64,000 nt of DNA from Hygrocybe punicea. Its lineage: Eukaryota > Basidiomycota > Agaricomycetes > Agaricales > Hygrophoraceae. The stretch is taken from positions 5,838,891 to 5,902,890 of the forward strand of contig OY744461.1 of NCBI GenBank assembly GCA_963556145.1, in the 5' to 3' direction. Below the pieces are notes generated by a model. That model had not been told where the DNA came from. It was given only the letters and a program-made list of their open reading frames with translations, and searched no databases. A program made the translations under genes and the position numbers. Shown here one piece after another: positions 55,701-64,000 of the stretch (within the stretch, counting starts at the first letter, position 1; each line of letters begins with the position of its first letter).

Positions 55701-56720
55701 AAATGGGATCCCGAGATAAAAACACAGATACAGCCGTCGAGAGAAAAGGCCAAGGAAGCACACGAACAAGACAACAACGATATAAAGATATACACCGACG
55801 GATCAGGGTTGGATGGGATGATAGGCGCGGCGGCGGTACTGATGAGAGCAGGACGGAGGAGAAAGAGAGTTAGAAGGTACAGGCTAGGGAAACAGGAGCA
55901 TCACACGGTACATGAAGGGGAAGGGATAGGCATGGTATTGGGACTAGAGATGCTGAGAGGAGAAAGGAGGGTTCAAGACGTCTCGATGTTCGTGGACGGA
56001 CAAGCAGCGATTCAGGCGGCCAAATCTCTCGAAGCAGGCCCGTCACGCCACGTATTTGACTTGTTCCACAAGAGGCTAGGCATGGTCACGAGGCAGCACA
56101 AAAGAATGGACCTTACGATTAAGTGGACACCGGGACACGAGGGCATCGACGGCAATGAGGTAGCGGATGACCATGCGAAGAAAGCAGCGCAAGGGAATAG
56201 CACAGCGGCCACAGGAATCCCTGCCAGACTACGGCACGCTCTACCGCGCAGCAAGGCGGCAGCGGCAAGGACATTCTTGAGCAAACTAAAGAAGCGAGTG
56301 GATAGGGAATGGCACCAGTCCCCAAGGTACCGGCGACTCCTGGAGATCGACCCGAGCTTCACGCAGTCCACATATCAGAAAGTGACCCGATCCCTGCCCA
56401 AGAAACACCTCGCGATCCTCACGCAGCTGCGCACGGGCCACATAGGACTCAACCACCACCTGCACAAGGTCAACCGCGCTGAAACCCCCACCTGCCCATG
56501 CTGTCGTCGTCACCACGAGACAGTCACCCACTTCCTCCTGTTCTGCCCAGCTCATGATCATGCACGCCAGAGACTACGCCGGATGGCCCGGTGCGACGCA
56601 GGATACGTGAAAAAGCTGCTGTGCACCCCAAAACACCTCCCACCGCTTTTCCGCTACATCAATGACACACAACGACTCCGGCAAGCATTTGGAAATGTCC
56701 CCGACATCGCATACGAATGA
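52755..56720 (+). CDS. LINE ORF2 protein: APE endonuclease, reverse transcriptase, RNase H
   Basis: A 1321-residue protein performing target-primed reverse transcription. Endonuclease: LWQQNVNKSLIAQ, ILIQEPYFD (~37-45), LAGDFNRHHPLWDEE (~153), TKTDHFPI (~250). Reverse transcriptase: ETIILKKPGKPDYTIPGAWR and PIVLL (~535-560), LSLDVKGAFPS, GLDQGSPLSP, and the catalytic YLDD box (~706; Leu as the second residue). RNase H: IYTDGSGLDGMIGAAAVL (~1013), FVDGQAAIQA, TPGHEGIDGNEVADDHA. The C-terminus has CPCCRRHHETVTHFLLFC (~1247), a zinc motif frequent in this group. All catalytic residues appear present, so the copy may be active. Confidence 0.95.
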   Translation: MTSTSIPNSPKPLTLWQQNVNKSLIAQHDMLDSIKTNYDFILIQEPYFDFKGLSRANTYYIVIYPPRHHDMHATCHTRSIILVNRRLRSDSWSPILIDSPDITAAEIKGDFGIIRIVNMYNDCNNNNNISTLRRYLGSATAQAPAQTPVHYILAGDFNRHHPLWDEERNNHLFTNANLDAAGPLLDLLARYDMRMALPEGTPTLQSMSTGNMTRVDNVFCSSTIIDHVALCDTRPGDRPTKTDHFPIVTALDLTALTRSQIQRPNFRAADWKEFRDSLKVNLDALPAPAELTSSDSFHRALGELEGAVWNTVTKCIPTTKLTPYSKRWWNQDLRAERKKVRNLGNKSYRHRHMEGHPVHETYRKAKHGYATHIQAAKAAHWVEWLEGIDTSSQWTASRLVTGPASDGGRARVPTLHVTDATTNARRELTTNADKSKAFYKCFFPSKPATSSVPEDHVYPPPAWEFQPITDAQIHRAIQRMQLYKGTKRNTPPNAIFKNAGDMLVPFLGTIFRATFTLGTYPGHWAVTETIILKKPGKPDYTIPGAWRPIVLLDGYTRLMNSCINEDITVMSERTRILPNNHFRGRAGRSTTDAILFMSKIIKDEWRKGNVVSLLSLDVKGAFPSTAIDRTVHNMRKCGMPVEITEWLERALTARRTTLTFDEFTSDPFDVDNGLDQGSPLSPTCYLFYNSDQLDIPVPRSGEYGILYLDDSNILVVGQSFEETHVKLESIMARPGGILEWAKEHNCEFGIDKFQLIDLTRRWRVDADNPRKRTTLTGPLLNVAGSLIHPKASIKFLGVHIDRELRWKEQGAAALKKGQDWLLEFRRLSKTSGGIPVKIMRRLYLSIAVPRMLYAAEVFMGSTKKREGTGDRRRGGGTAMTRKLAGIQRKAAVMITGALSTTATDILDAHADLLPFHFLVDRIRHRAALRLATLPPTHPLSKAVKNARVRRVKRHPIPIHDLIWDYNIKTEQMEKITTCRYDTKWDPEIKTQIQPSREKAKEAHEQDNNDIKIYTDGSGLDGMIGAAAVLMRAGRRRKRVRRYRLGKQEHHTVHEGEGIGMVLGLEMLRGERRVQDVSMFVDGQAAIQAAKSLEAGPSRHVFDLFHKRLGMVTRQHKRMDLTIKWTPGHEGIDGNEVADDHAKKAAQGNSTAATGIPARLRHALPRSKAAAARTFLSKLKKRVDREWHQSPRYRRLLEIDPSFTQSTYQKVTRSLPKKHLAILTQLRTGHIGLNHHLHKVNRAETPTCPCCRRHHETVTHFLLFCPAHDHARQRLRRMARCDAGYVKKLLCTPKHLPPLFRYINDTQRLRQAFGNVPDIAYE

Positions 56721-56958
56721 AACAGCAGTCCCACCCTGATCCGTACATCCCCTGGCCCCCGGCCTTCACCCCCCTCGTCCCCCTACCTTACAATCTAACC
56801 ACACCCAGGTTCAATTATTATGGGAGGCATACTCTCACCGGGAACGGCACCGCCAAACCCACACGTTGCCTCAGCCCTTCACGCACTCTTTGCTGTAACA
56901 AGAAGTATAATTCACAGTAATCTCTACATACGATGTACCGTAAAGGAGAATAAACTAG

Positions 56959-56990
<32 letters not shown>
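56721..56990 (+). other. LINE 3' UTR and poly(A) tail
   Basis: About 240 bp without an ORF, containing AATAAA within GGAGAATAAACTAGG at 56947-56961, followed by a run of 27 A (56964-56990). Confidence 0.85.
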
Positions 56991-56993
<3 letters not shown>

Positions 56994-57000
56994 TATCCCA
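56991..57000 (+). repeat. LINE target-site duplication, right
   Basis: AGGTATCCCA, identical to 50661-50670. The foldback array continues immediately after it. Confidence 0.92.
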
Positions 57001-58712
57001 AGGGATATTTTATATGTCCCATGGGCTTTTTTGTGGGTAAAGTAAATATCCCATGGGATATTTTATGTGTCCCATGGGCTTTTTCTTGGGTAACATAAAT
57101 ATCCCAAGCAATATTTTTCATGTCCCATGGGCTGTTTCTGTAATAGTGAAAGTATCCCAAGGGTTGTTCTATGTCCCATGGGCTGTTTTCTAAGACAAGA
57201 TAAGTATCCCATGGGATATTCTATATGTCCCATGGGCTTTTCTCAGGTAAAATAAATATCCCAAGGAATAATATTACAATCCCTAGGCCTTTTAATCTAT
57301 GCACACAAATATTTCCATAATTTTACCCATTTTATTTACAATGTTATAGCCATCTGGCTATAGTAGACCTGCTTGAGATATTTATCCCAGGAAAATATAC
57401 ATTCTCCCTGATGGTATTGTAATATGTCCCATGGGATATATCTACGGTAGAATAAATGTCCCATGGTATAATTTGAAGAAATGGAAACAGCCCATGGGAT
57501 AAATCAATGGTAGAATAAATGTCCCATGGTATAATAGTAAGTATCCCATGGGATGTATCTACAGTAGAATAAAGGTCCCATGGTATAATATGAACAAATG
57601 GAAATGTCCCATGGGATATATCAACGGTTGAATAAAGGTCCCATGGTATAATATGAACAAATGGAAATGTCCCATGGGATATATATATGGCAGAATAAAT
57701 GTCTCCAGGTACAATTTACAATATCCCATGGGACATATGTACAGTAGAATAAATATCCCATGGTATAATTTGAACAAATGGAAATGTCCCATGGGATATA
57801 TATATGGTAGAATAAATGTTCCGTGGTATAATTTTAAATATCCCATGGGACATATCTATGGTAAAATAAATGTCCCATGGTATAATTTTAACTATCCCAT
57901 TGGACATATTTACATTAGAATACATGTCCCCTGGTATAATTTAAAGAAATGGAAATATCCCATGGGATCAATCAATGGTAGAATAAATGTCCCGTGGTAT
58001 AATTGTACATATCCCATGGGACATATCTACAGTAGAATAAATGTCCCATGGGTATAATTTGAACAAATGGAAATGTCCCATGGGATATATTGACGGTAGA
58101 ATACATGTCCCATGGTATAATATTATAATATGAACAAATGGAAACATCCCATGGGCTATATCCATGGTAGAATAAATGTCCCATGGTATAAGTTCAATAT
58201 AATGGAAGCATCCCATGGAACACATTTACATCCCATGGGAAATATTCATGGTCAAATAAATGTCCTATAGTATATTTCCTCAACATCAAAGTATCCCATG
58301 AGAAATATTCATAGTAGACTAGATGTCCCATGGGACACATTTTTGTGCCAGTTAGTGTCCCACAGTCTTATTCTGCATTGGTAACATATCCCTTGGACTA
58401 AGATTTGGTAGCTTCTTGAAATATATATTGTCCCTTACTTTAGCCAAATATAAGCTCTAAAATCCCATGGTACTTATATTTAGACCATGGTTCTCTTTTA
58501 AAATTATCCCTTGGGATATTTAATCATCTGCTGGGCCTCTTTTGAAAGTGTCCCATTTTAGCCTTGGTCTGAAAATATATCCCATGGGTGAAATGTCCCT
58601 GGGACTAATAAATTGTCCCTGGGAAGACCAGGCCTGGTAGAACACTTAGATGGAACACAACATACCGTTATGTTACATCTAACTAGATGTACAATAGTGG
58701 TGGACTGAAGTG
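57001..58712 (-). repeat. Outer right arm of foldback element 2
   Basis: Inverse copy of 46991-48860. For most of its length paired positions sum to 105703, without visible change. Nearer the LINE the register shifts by 106 bp because of one missing array unit. Confidence 0.92.
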
Positions 58713-58720
58713 CACAAATT
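58713..58720. repeat. 8-bp target-site duplication of foldback element 2, right
   Basis: CACAAATT, identical to 46983-46990. Confidence 0.92.
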
Positions 58721-58744
58721 AGTACTGATCGGGAAATGTATTGC

Positions 58745-58890
58745 AGAAGCTCTCGAGAGCCAGGCCTCTAAGGCCACTTTCCCATCACATAAGAACCCCC
58801 CCTTGAAGGCCATGGGAACCTCCCCGAAGTCCTGCCTAAGGTGGGCTGCTGCAACGATCTGTCTTGCGAAATTAATGAGGTTTCCGCTTG
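58745..58890 (+). repeat. Dispersed repeat, inverse partner of 43990-44190
   Basis: Contains the ASKATFPSHKNPPLKAMGT-coding string shared with the other copy. The two copies face each other across the 44-58 kb block. Confidence 0.6.
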
Positions 58891-59200
58891 CATCGTAGTT
58901 GAACTAAAGGACGAGTGTGTGTGTGGAAGCGGTTGAGGATACGTTGTTGGGGACCGAATCATATTAAAGGTCAATCCAGATATCGTATAAGGTCCAGAAA
59001 TGCAGGAACATGGAAGCAGAGCGTTTCTAGCATTTTCGACCGTACGTGATCCAGTGTCACGGTCCTCTGGATGCGAGACGATGAACAAGGCATACTGTAT
59101 TACCGACAGATCCCTTGTAGCGGATGGTCCCAGTAATTGTCCGCCACTGAGTATCAATTAGTTCAACTTGAAGTTGCTGCCAGGCTCCTGCCAAAAACAT
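58891..59200. other. Upstream region of the small membrane-protein gene; no gene seen
   Basis: Minus-strand frames such as FLAGAWQQLQVELIDTQWRT are open for up to 81 codons but lack support. Start of normal gene space. Confidence 0.4.
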
Positions 59201-59452
59201 ATGGCTCAAAAGCTCCCGCCTCAGGCTCGTAGGTTGCGAACCATCATCGTAACTGTACCAATTATAGCGGCAACATCGGGTTTGTGTTTTTCCAGCTTGC
59301 AAAACACCAACCTACATTGCTTTCTTGCAGTCGTCTTGTACAAACGTCTAGTATTGGGAGAACCGCAACATGTACTCTCAAAAGACCCAGCGGGAATGCA
59401 ACGGAAGGTGGTGGAGCTGAAACCGAACGTACAACCTAGCCAAGACCATTGA
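59201..59452 (+). CDS. Small single-span membrane protein (66 aa), function unknown
   Basis: Two exons: 59201-59279 and 59331-59452, with a 51-nt intron (GTTTGT...TTGCAG). The spliced product starts MAQKLPPQARRLRTIIVTVP, continues IIAATSVVLYKRLVLGEP and ends NVQPSQDH. The basic N-terminus, a single hydrophobic span (~residues 14-30), a following KR pair and the small size are typical of small mitochondrial inner-membrane or ER proteins. I do not recognise a named family. It is convergent with MIC10, whose stop is 95 bp away. Exon junctions keep frame and the splice sites are canonical, so a real gene is likely. Confidence 0.68.
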   Translation: MAQKLPPQARRLRTIIVTVPIIAATSGLCFSSLQNTNLHCFLAVVLYKRLVLGEPQHVLSKDPAGMQRKVVELKPNVQPSQDH

Positions 59453-59547
59453 ACAGCCAGGGTGTGCGATCTATGTTAACGGATACGAACTGTCTCGTAT
59501 ACGGTACAGATGTTTATTTTTGGGTGGCAGCGTTTCGTGCCATTAGT

Positions 59548-60035
59548 CTACTCAGTTGTCTCCACGCTCTGCAAAACCTCTGCGGGATGGCGGATAATTC
59601 GAGTCCCCGGTATTCTGGCTGGATTAAATGAGCGATCACAGTCTGCGTATGCTGCGCCAGCGCCGAAGCCTGTAGATAGAGCAACAGGCCACATCCGTCC
59701 TGGACAAGAAATCAGAATTTCAGACAATTCCCAGCTTTGATTACGGACGGCGGAAAAGGATGACGGAAGCTATCACGCCCGCCCCAAAGCCCACTCCTCT
59801 AGACTTGAAGTGAGTCTTCGAGAAAAGATGGGCCGAAGAAGAACAAAAACACGTACGCCTTGACCAGCAAATCCGCTACTGTTTCACGTCAACCTCCATG
59901 TCAGAACTTTGGACATGCAAAGGAATAGACAGATACCTACGGCAACGGTCGTACTGGAAAGGTTCAGTTACATCGTAAAATAATGTCGATTTAGCGCACC
60001 TTTTGAGCGACAATGTTTTCGCTCGACATTGGCAT
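59548..60035 (-). CDS. MIC10: MICOS complex subunit MIC10
   Basis: Mic10 oligomerises in the mitochondrial inner membrane and bends it at crista junctions. Five exons on the minus strand: 60035-60000, 59953-59941, 59878-59857, 59798-59749 and 59699-59548, giving 90 aa, the usual family length. Protein order: MPMSSENIVAQK, YDRCLADLLVKAGVGFGAGV, IASVILFRRRMWPVALSTGF, GAGAAYADCDRSFNPARIPG, ending VETTE. Both membrane segments carry the family's glycine motifs (GVGFGAG and GFGAG), with the positive loop FRRR between them, and YDRC and YADCDRSFN are typical. Intron ends are GT-AG; the fourth donor is weak (GTCCGT). Micro-exons of 13 and 22 nt make automatic prediction difficult. An ATG also occurs two codons downstream of the chosen start. 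Confidence 0.92.
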
Positions 60036-60122
60036 CTGTGAGGCCGGTAGAGGATATAAACATGACCAAATCTGTCCATTTGTATTCACCGCAGCAGTGG
60101 CGTTCTTGAGAACACAAACACA
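60036..60122. promoter_or_regulatory. Shared 87-bp divergent promoter, MIC10 / BRO1
   Basis: Only 87 bp separate the two start codons. Both 5' UTRs and core promoters must lie here or overlap the opposite gene, so the pair is probably expressed from a bidirectional promoter. There is a TATA-like AGGATATAAAC at about 60050-60060 (plus strand). No specific factor site is claimed. Confidence 0.6.
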
Positions 60123-63100
60123 ATGGCCCACCAATCACCAATGATCTCTATTCCCAAGAAGACAACCGAAGAAGTGGATTGGACGACTCCCATCCGTAAT
60201 CTCATCACTCAATCCTACGGTGAGAACCCAGACAACTATGCGGCAGAGTGTGCCGCTCTACAGCGATGTCGACAAGACGCTGTCAGAGGTGCAGGAAGCG
60301 ATTTGACTGGTACGTCTTGTTATATCTTTTCATTTGAACAGAGTTGTATCGATCTTGCTCAGCGCGTGATCTCCTTTACAAATACTTCGGGCAGTTGGAG
60401 CTACTGGAACTTCGTTTCGCAGAGATACGGGTCAATTTCCCGTGGCGTGATGCTTTCAACAATAAATCCATAACCCAGACGTCCATCGCATACGAGAAGG
60501 CTTCCATCCTGTTCCAGATCGCAGTCACCCACTCCGCTATTGGAGCCTCCCAGAACAGATCGGATCCAGAGGGCTTGAAACGCGCGTTCTACTATTTTCG
60601 GTCGTGTGCCGGGATGCTCACCTACATAAACGAGAATTTTCTCCATGCACCATCGACCGATCTTAGCCGCGAGGTCATCAAGTTTCTCGTCAATATCATC
60701 TTAGCACAAGCGACGGAGGTATTCTTTGAGAAGTGCACAGATGAGAAGAAGGGAAACGCCCTCGTCTCCAAAGTTGGCGCCCAGGCTGCTGCTATGTACA
60801 CCACGTTGGGCGAAGAGGTAAAGGAGTTCATGGGCAAGGGTATTTTTGACAGAAATTGGGTCACCCTGATTCAAGTGCGTCGCCTTCCTTGCCTACCCGC
60901 CTAATATCTCGCTTAAACTATCAGGACAGATCAAGGCCAAGTACTTCACATCGCTATCACAGTATCACCGTGGGTTAGCTGATAAACCAGCTGGAAAATA
61001 CGGCGATGCACTTGTACGTTTCACACTCGCCGAAACGCTAGCAAAGGACGCTTCCCGAACCGCGGCCACGTTCGCTTCAGTCTTCGTGACGCATCTGTCG
61101 CCAAACCTTCCAGCAGACGCTGGTCCCTCTATCCAAGACCGGACCAAGGTGCATCTTGCTTTGTGTACAGAACGCAAAACAGAGACCGCACGCGAGAACG
61201 ACCTCATTTACAATGCAGTTCTCCCTGTGGCCGAGGCATTGCCCCCGATTGACAAAGCCTCTGTCGCTACGCCTATTCCTATCCAGGACGTGTACGGGAC
61301 GCCTGAAGTGCAGAAAGTCATCGGATCGGATCTCTTCGTTCGTTTAATTCCGCTCAGCGTACACGAGAGCGCGAGTGTGTACTCGGAAGAGAAGGCTAAG
61401 TTAGTGAGAGGGGAAGTGGAGAAAGCGGAGAGTACAGAAGGGGAATTGCGAAGCGCTCTTGATGGTTTAGGTGTTAACGTCGGCCTGGCCCGGTTCAAGG
61501 CTATCGCTGAGGGAGAAATCAGTGAAGAGCTTCCGGTTGATGTGCAGAGGTGGAAAGAGGATATCGGACTGATGGAGGAGAGAGAAAGTGTGGAGAGTGT
61601 CCTGTCGAGGTTAAACGAGCTGAAGGACGGTGTTGAAAAGGCATTGGACGAGGTTTCTGGAGAGTTGGAGATCGAGTCCAAGGAGTGCGAGATCATGAGG
61701 GTGAAGTATGAGCACTTGTGGACGCAGGCGCCCTCAGCATCACTCACAAAGTCCCTCCGCCAAGATCTCAAGTCTCATTTTGGGGCTTTAGAGGCAGCAG
61801 CCACATCGGATCAGCAAGTCCTCAAGTTGTGGGATTCTGTGAAAGCTGACATCTCATTGCTGTTGTCACCCGAGGTAGAAGGAGTTTTCCGAGAGAGTAC
61901 GGATTCACATTTACTGGATCTTGATGTCGGCAGTGAGGTGAGCGATGCGCAGGAAAGGGCAAAGATAAGGCAATTCGTCGATGAGATCGAAGAGAGGCTG
62001 GGGAGATTGAACAAGATTGCGAAGGAGAGAATGGAGGTTTTGAAGGACTTAAAGGACAAGGTCAGGATAACTGAAATGCTCACTATCAATACTAATTCCC
62101 TTCTTGGGACAGGTGCAATCGGACGACGTGTCCCATCTCCTCCTTCTCAACCGCCGCAATACAGGTGTTGAGCCTACGTTGTTCGCTGCCGAGCTCGAAA
62201 AGTTCCGACCATATCAACAACGACTAGCGTCGAGCGTGCACCACCAGAAGGCGACTCTTCAGGAAGTGTCTGCTTTGTGGAAGACTCTGAAGGAGCTTTG
62301 TGGACGCGGACCCGGTGCTAGGAAGTGGGATGAGCGAGAGAAAAAGAAGAAGGAGACAGTGCGAAGATTTTCCCGTGCTCGAGATGGTTACATGGAAGTT
62401 AGGGATGGACTAGCGTGCGTATATCGACTATGCTTTCCTTACCCATGTTCTCATGTTGACTTCGTTTGCAGAAAAGGCCTTCGATTTTATGCGGAATTAA
62501 CGGAACTCAGTGGAGCGCTCCAAAAAAACACCAAGTCTTTCGTCCTGAGTCGGACCGCCGAGCGTGAGACGGTAGCTGGACAAGCCGAAACGGAGAAACG
62601 GCGTTTGACCCCTACTTCCCCGCCACCACCGCCACCACCACTCGTAGCAAAACCAAGTCCACCACCTTTGTCGTCGGTGCCTAACTTGAGCTCGCCTTTT
62701 GCTTCCATGAACTTGAGGGGTGGACCCAATTCCCCATCTCCACCTCAATGGAGCCAGGGCTACCGGGGTCCGCCACAGTCGTATCCTACGCCACCGCCGT
62801 CGCAATACAGTCCTTCTTTTACCACAACGTCGCCCCAGCCTCCACAGTCCCGACCCATGCGAGCTTCGGTGGTCCTTACTCCACCCCTCCCACAGCCGCC
62901 TCAAGCTGATCCGTATTCCGAGCTTAGCATGTTGAATCGATTTTTCACACAATCGAAACAGGGCCCATTCCCGCTTTCTGCTGCCCATTCAGCTCCGCCG
63001 TATCAACAATTCTCTGCGCAAGCAACTCAGCCCCGTCCATCGTATTCGCCTCCAACCCCTGCCCAGCCGTCTTCTTACCCATATCAGCCTCAACGCCAAC

Positions 63101-63402
63101 CAACACTCCCATTGTCTTCCCCCCACTCCACTGCCCAGCCTTCTTACCAATATCAGCTTCCACGTCTATTGTCTTCACCCCCTGCTCAGCCGTCTTACCA
63201 ATATCAGCCTCAACGTCAACAAACCATCCCATCAACTTCCCCATTCCCCCCTCCACCGCCGCCCTTGTCTTATCAGTATACCCAATCACCAGTTGCTGCC
63301 AGACCTCAGCCGCCACTACCAAGACCTTACCAGACGTTCACTTCAACGCCGCCGCCGCCGCCACCATCGCAACAAGGTCATGGGCAGGGATACGCGCGTT
63401 GA
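60123..63402 (+). CDS. BRO1: Bro1, ESCRT-associated vacuolar sorting protein
   Basis: Bro1 (the fungal ALIX homologue) works on endosomes. Its Bro1 domain binds the ESCRT-III subunit Snf7, and it recruits a deubiquitinase during multivesicular-body sorting. Exons: 60123-60309, 60363-60874, 60930-62060, 62113-62414, 62472-63402; 3063 nt, 1020 aa; junctions keep frame and introns are 52-57 nt GT-AG. The Bro1 domain (~8-390) starts ISIPKKTTEEVDWTTP and includes DLLYKYFGQLELLELRF and FEKCTDEKKGNALVSK. The V-domain coiled coils are at ~400-740. The tail (~745-1020) is Pro/Gln/Tyr-rich with repeated QPSYQYQPQRQ-type units. The long tail makes it larger than yeast Bro1 (844 aa). PalA/Rim20 has the same domains, but the N-terminus fits Bro1 better. 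ATG context AACACAATGG is good. Confidence 0.95.
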
Positions 63403-64000
63403 TAATTTGTAAAGCAACTACATTGTAGCATGTATAAATGAAGAGCTTTAGGTGATTTCTGAGAAAAAGTAAGAGGCTTCTAAGACAAGAAATAGGTTTA
63501 TAGAATTATTATATGATTATTCTATATGGCTCCTGACCTATCACAGGAGACGGATGCGGACTTTTTGCGAGCAAATAATGGAAATATTCCAGAAATAATG
63601 TTATCCAAAAGCACAGAAAATGGGTGCCTGTCCGTAACAATAAATATATTCAGGAATCATAGATTTTCACCATAGTGGGACACACATCAGGACTTTCAAC
63701 ATTTAGTCGGGATCTAAAGTTATTTCTAAAGTTAGCAGAAAAATATAATCTTTACATTTTAATTTAGGCCAAGTCTAAATATTGAATTTAAGTCATGAAT
63801 AAATAAAAATAAATGTCCAAATTAATTATTTTCTCTTGCCTTTAAATCACTCCTGCAATCAAAATAATTATCAGTGCTAAATTGTAGAGGGAAAGTATAA
63901 TTTAGATTCGAGTTTACACAGGTTTGCTAGTCCAAATTTAGGCATCACCTCAAGACAAGCTGAAATTTATAATTTTGACAGGATAAGAATATTTAATTTA
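63403..64000. other. BRO1 3' flank, AT-rich; no gene seen
   Basis: No ORF, repeat or RNA gene recognised. AATAAA-like signals are frequent because of composition and cannot be assigned. Confidence 0.6.

Larger units (their letters stand above)
50671..56990 (+). mobile_element. Full-length non-LTR (LINE) retrotransposon, Tad1-like
   Basis: Begins GAGGACCGGTGGG, has a 162-bp 5' UTR, two intact ORFs overlapping by ATGA, a ~240-bp 3' UTR and a 27-nt poly(A) (56964-56990). It is flanked by a 10-bp or longer TSD. The APE endonuclease, RT and RNase H order with a gag-like ORF1 fits the Tad1 group common in fungi. Intact frames and an uninterrupted poly(A) point to recent insertion. Confidence 0.95.
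46991..58712. mobile_element. Foldback (palindromic) TIR transposon 2, carrying a LINE
   Basis: Left end CAATTCAGTCCACCACTATTG. The reverse complement of the right end is the same with CACTT in place of CAATT. Flanked by perfect 8-bp CACAAATT repeats. Terminal and array sequences are related to element 1 (shared GTTCCATCTAAGTGTTC, GGGACAATTTATT). Outer arms 46991-48950 and 57001-58712 pair as inverted repeats. The right arm lacks one 106-bp array unit and the whole ~1.45-kb purine/acidic block (counterpart of 48965-50400). The LINE 50671-56990 accounts for 6.3 kb, so the element itself is ~5.4 kb. No transposase is encoded. Confidence 0.93.

Noticed and set aside
58891..59302. Minus-strand gene at 59302-58768 (FLAGAWQQLQVELIDTQW...)
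   Set aside because: Frames switch without convincing splice sites, overlap a dispersed repeat and the plus-strand 66-aa gene, and match no family I recognise.
61208..62988. Minus-strand ORFs across BRO1 (187 and 163 codons)
   Set aside because: Antisense shadows of BRO1 exons; no domain and incompatible with the plus-strand gene.
1..64000. tRNA or rRNA genes
   Set aside because: No cloverleaf-like or rRNA-like sequence was noticed by eye. A covariance-model scan (for example tRNAscan-SE) would be decisive and was not possible.

Overview
The window looks like repeat-rich chromosomal DNA of a filamentous basidiomycete (Agaricomycetes type). The evidence is short GT-AG introns of about 45-60 nt, a Bro1 gene and a MIC10 gene with fungal architecture, NLR-like and WD40 gene fragments, a fungal fatty-acid-synthase beta fragment, and fungal LINE, Helitron and LTR elements. 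Only the last ~5 kb is ordinary gene space. The rest is nested mobile elements and gene debris.

Layout. 1-4370 (minus): decayed LINE, RT end at the window edge, interrupted by a 739-bp solo LTR (434-1172). 4440-20560: graveyard of host-gene pieces (acidic-tail gene, WD40 propeller, F-box/LRR-like, FAS beta, NLR with alpha/beta-hydrolase and NB-ARC parts), built around a 2002-bp inverted repeat (9379-11380 / 14948-16949) and a ~0.8-kb direct duplication (5583-6402 / 12619-13453). 20983-27425 plus 33109-~33400: Helitron copy 1, with a HUH Rep protein and a PIF1-like helicase; two single-base frameshifts break what was probably one polyprotein. A 5.7-kb palindromic foldback transposon with an 8-bp target-site duplication (27426-33100) sits in its 3' tail and contains a 100-N scaffold gap. 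35266-39280: Helitron copy 2, with three stop codons and the helicase deleted; its intact tail is a natural empty site for the foldback insertion. 39540-41660: a C-terminal Helitron fragment with a USP-like cysteine-protease fold, between ~420-bp direct repeats. 42-47 kb: low-complexity sequence, a Copia-like LTR, and purine-rich and pyrimidine-rich arrays with acidic coding tracts. 46991-58712: a second foldback element of the same family (8-bp TSD), containing a full-length two-ORF LINE (50671-56990, poly(A) tail, TSD).

Host genes. 59201-59452 (+) encodes a 66-aa single-membrane-span protein. 60035-59548 (-) is MIC10, in five exons. 60123-63402 (+) is BRO1, in five exons. MIC10 and BRO1 are divergent with only 87 bp between start codons, so they probably share a promoter.

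The most notable system is the foldback family. It is supported by two members with perfect 8-bp TSDs, by an empty paralogous site, by arrays of small palindromes around CCCATGGG, and by a candidate intron next to acidic low-complexity coding sequence.
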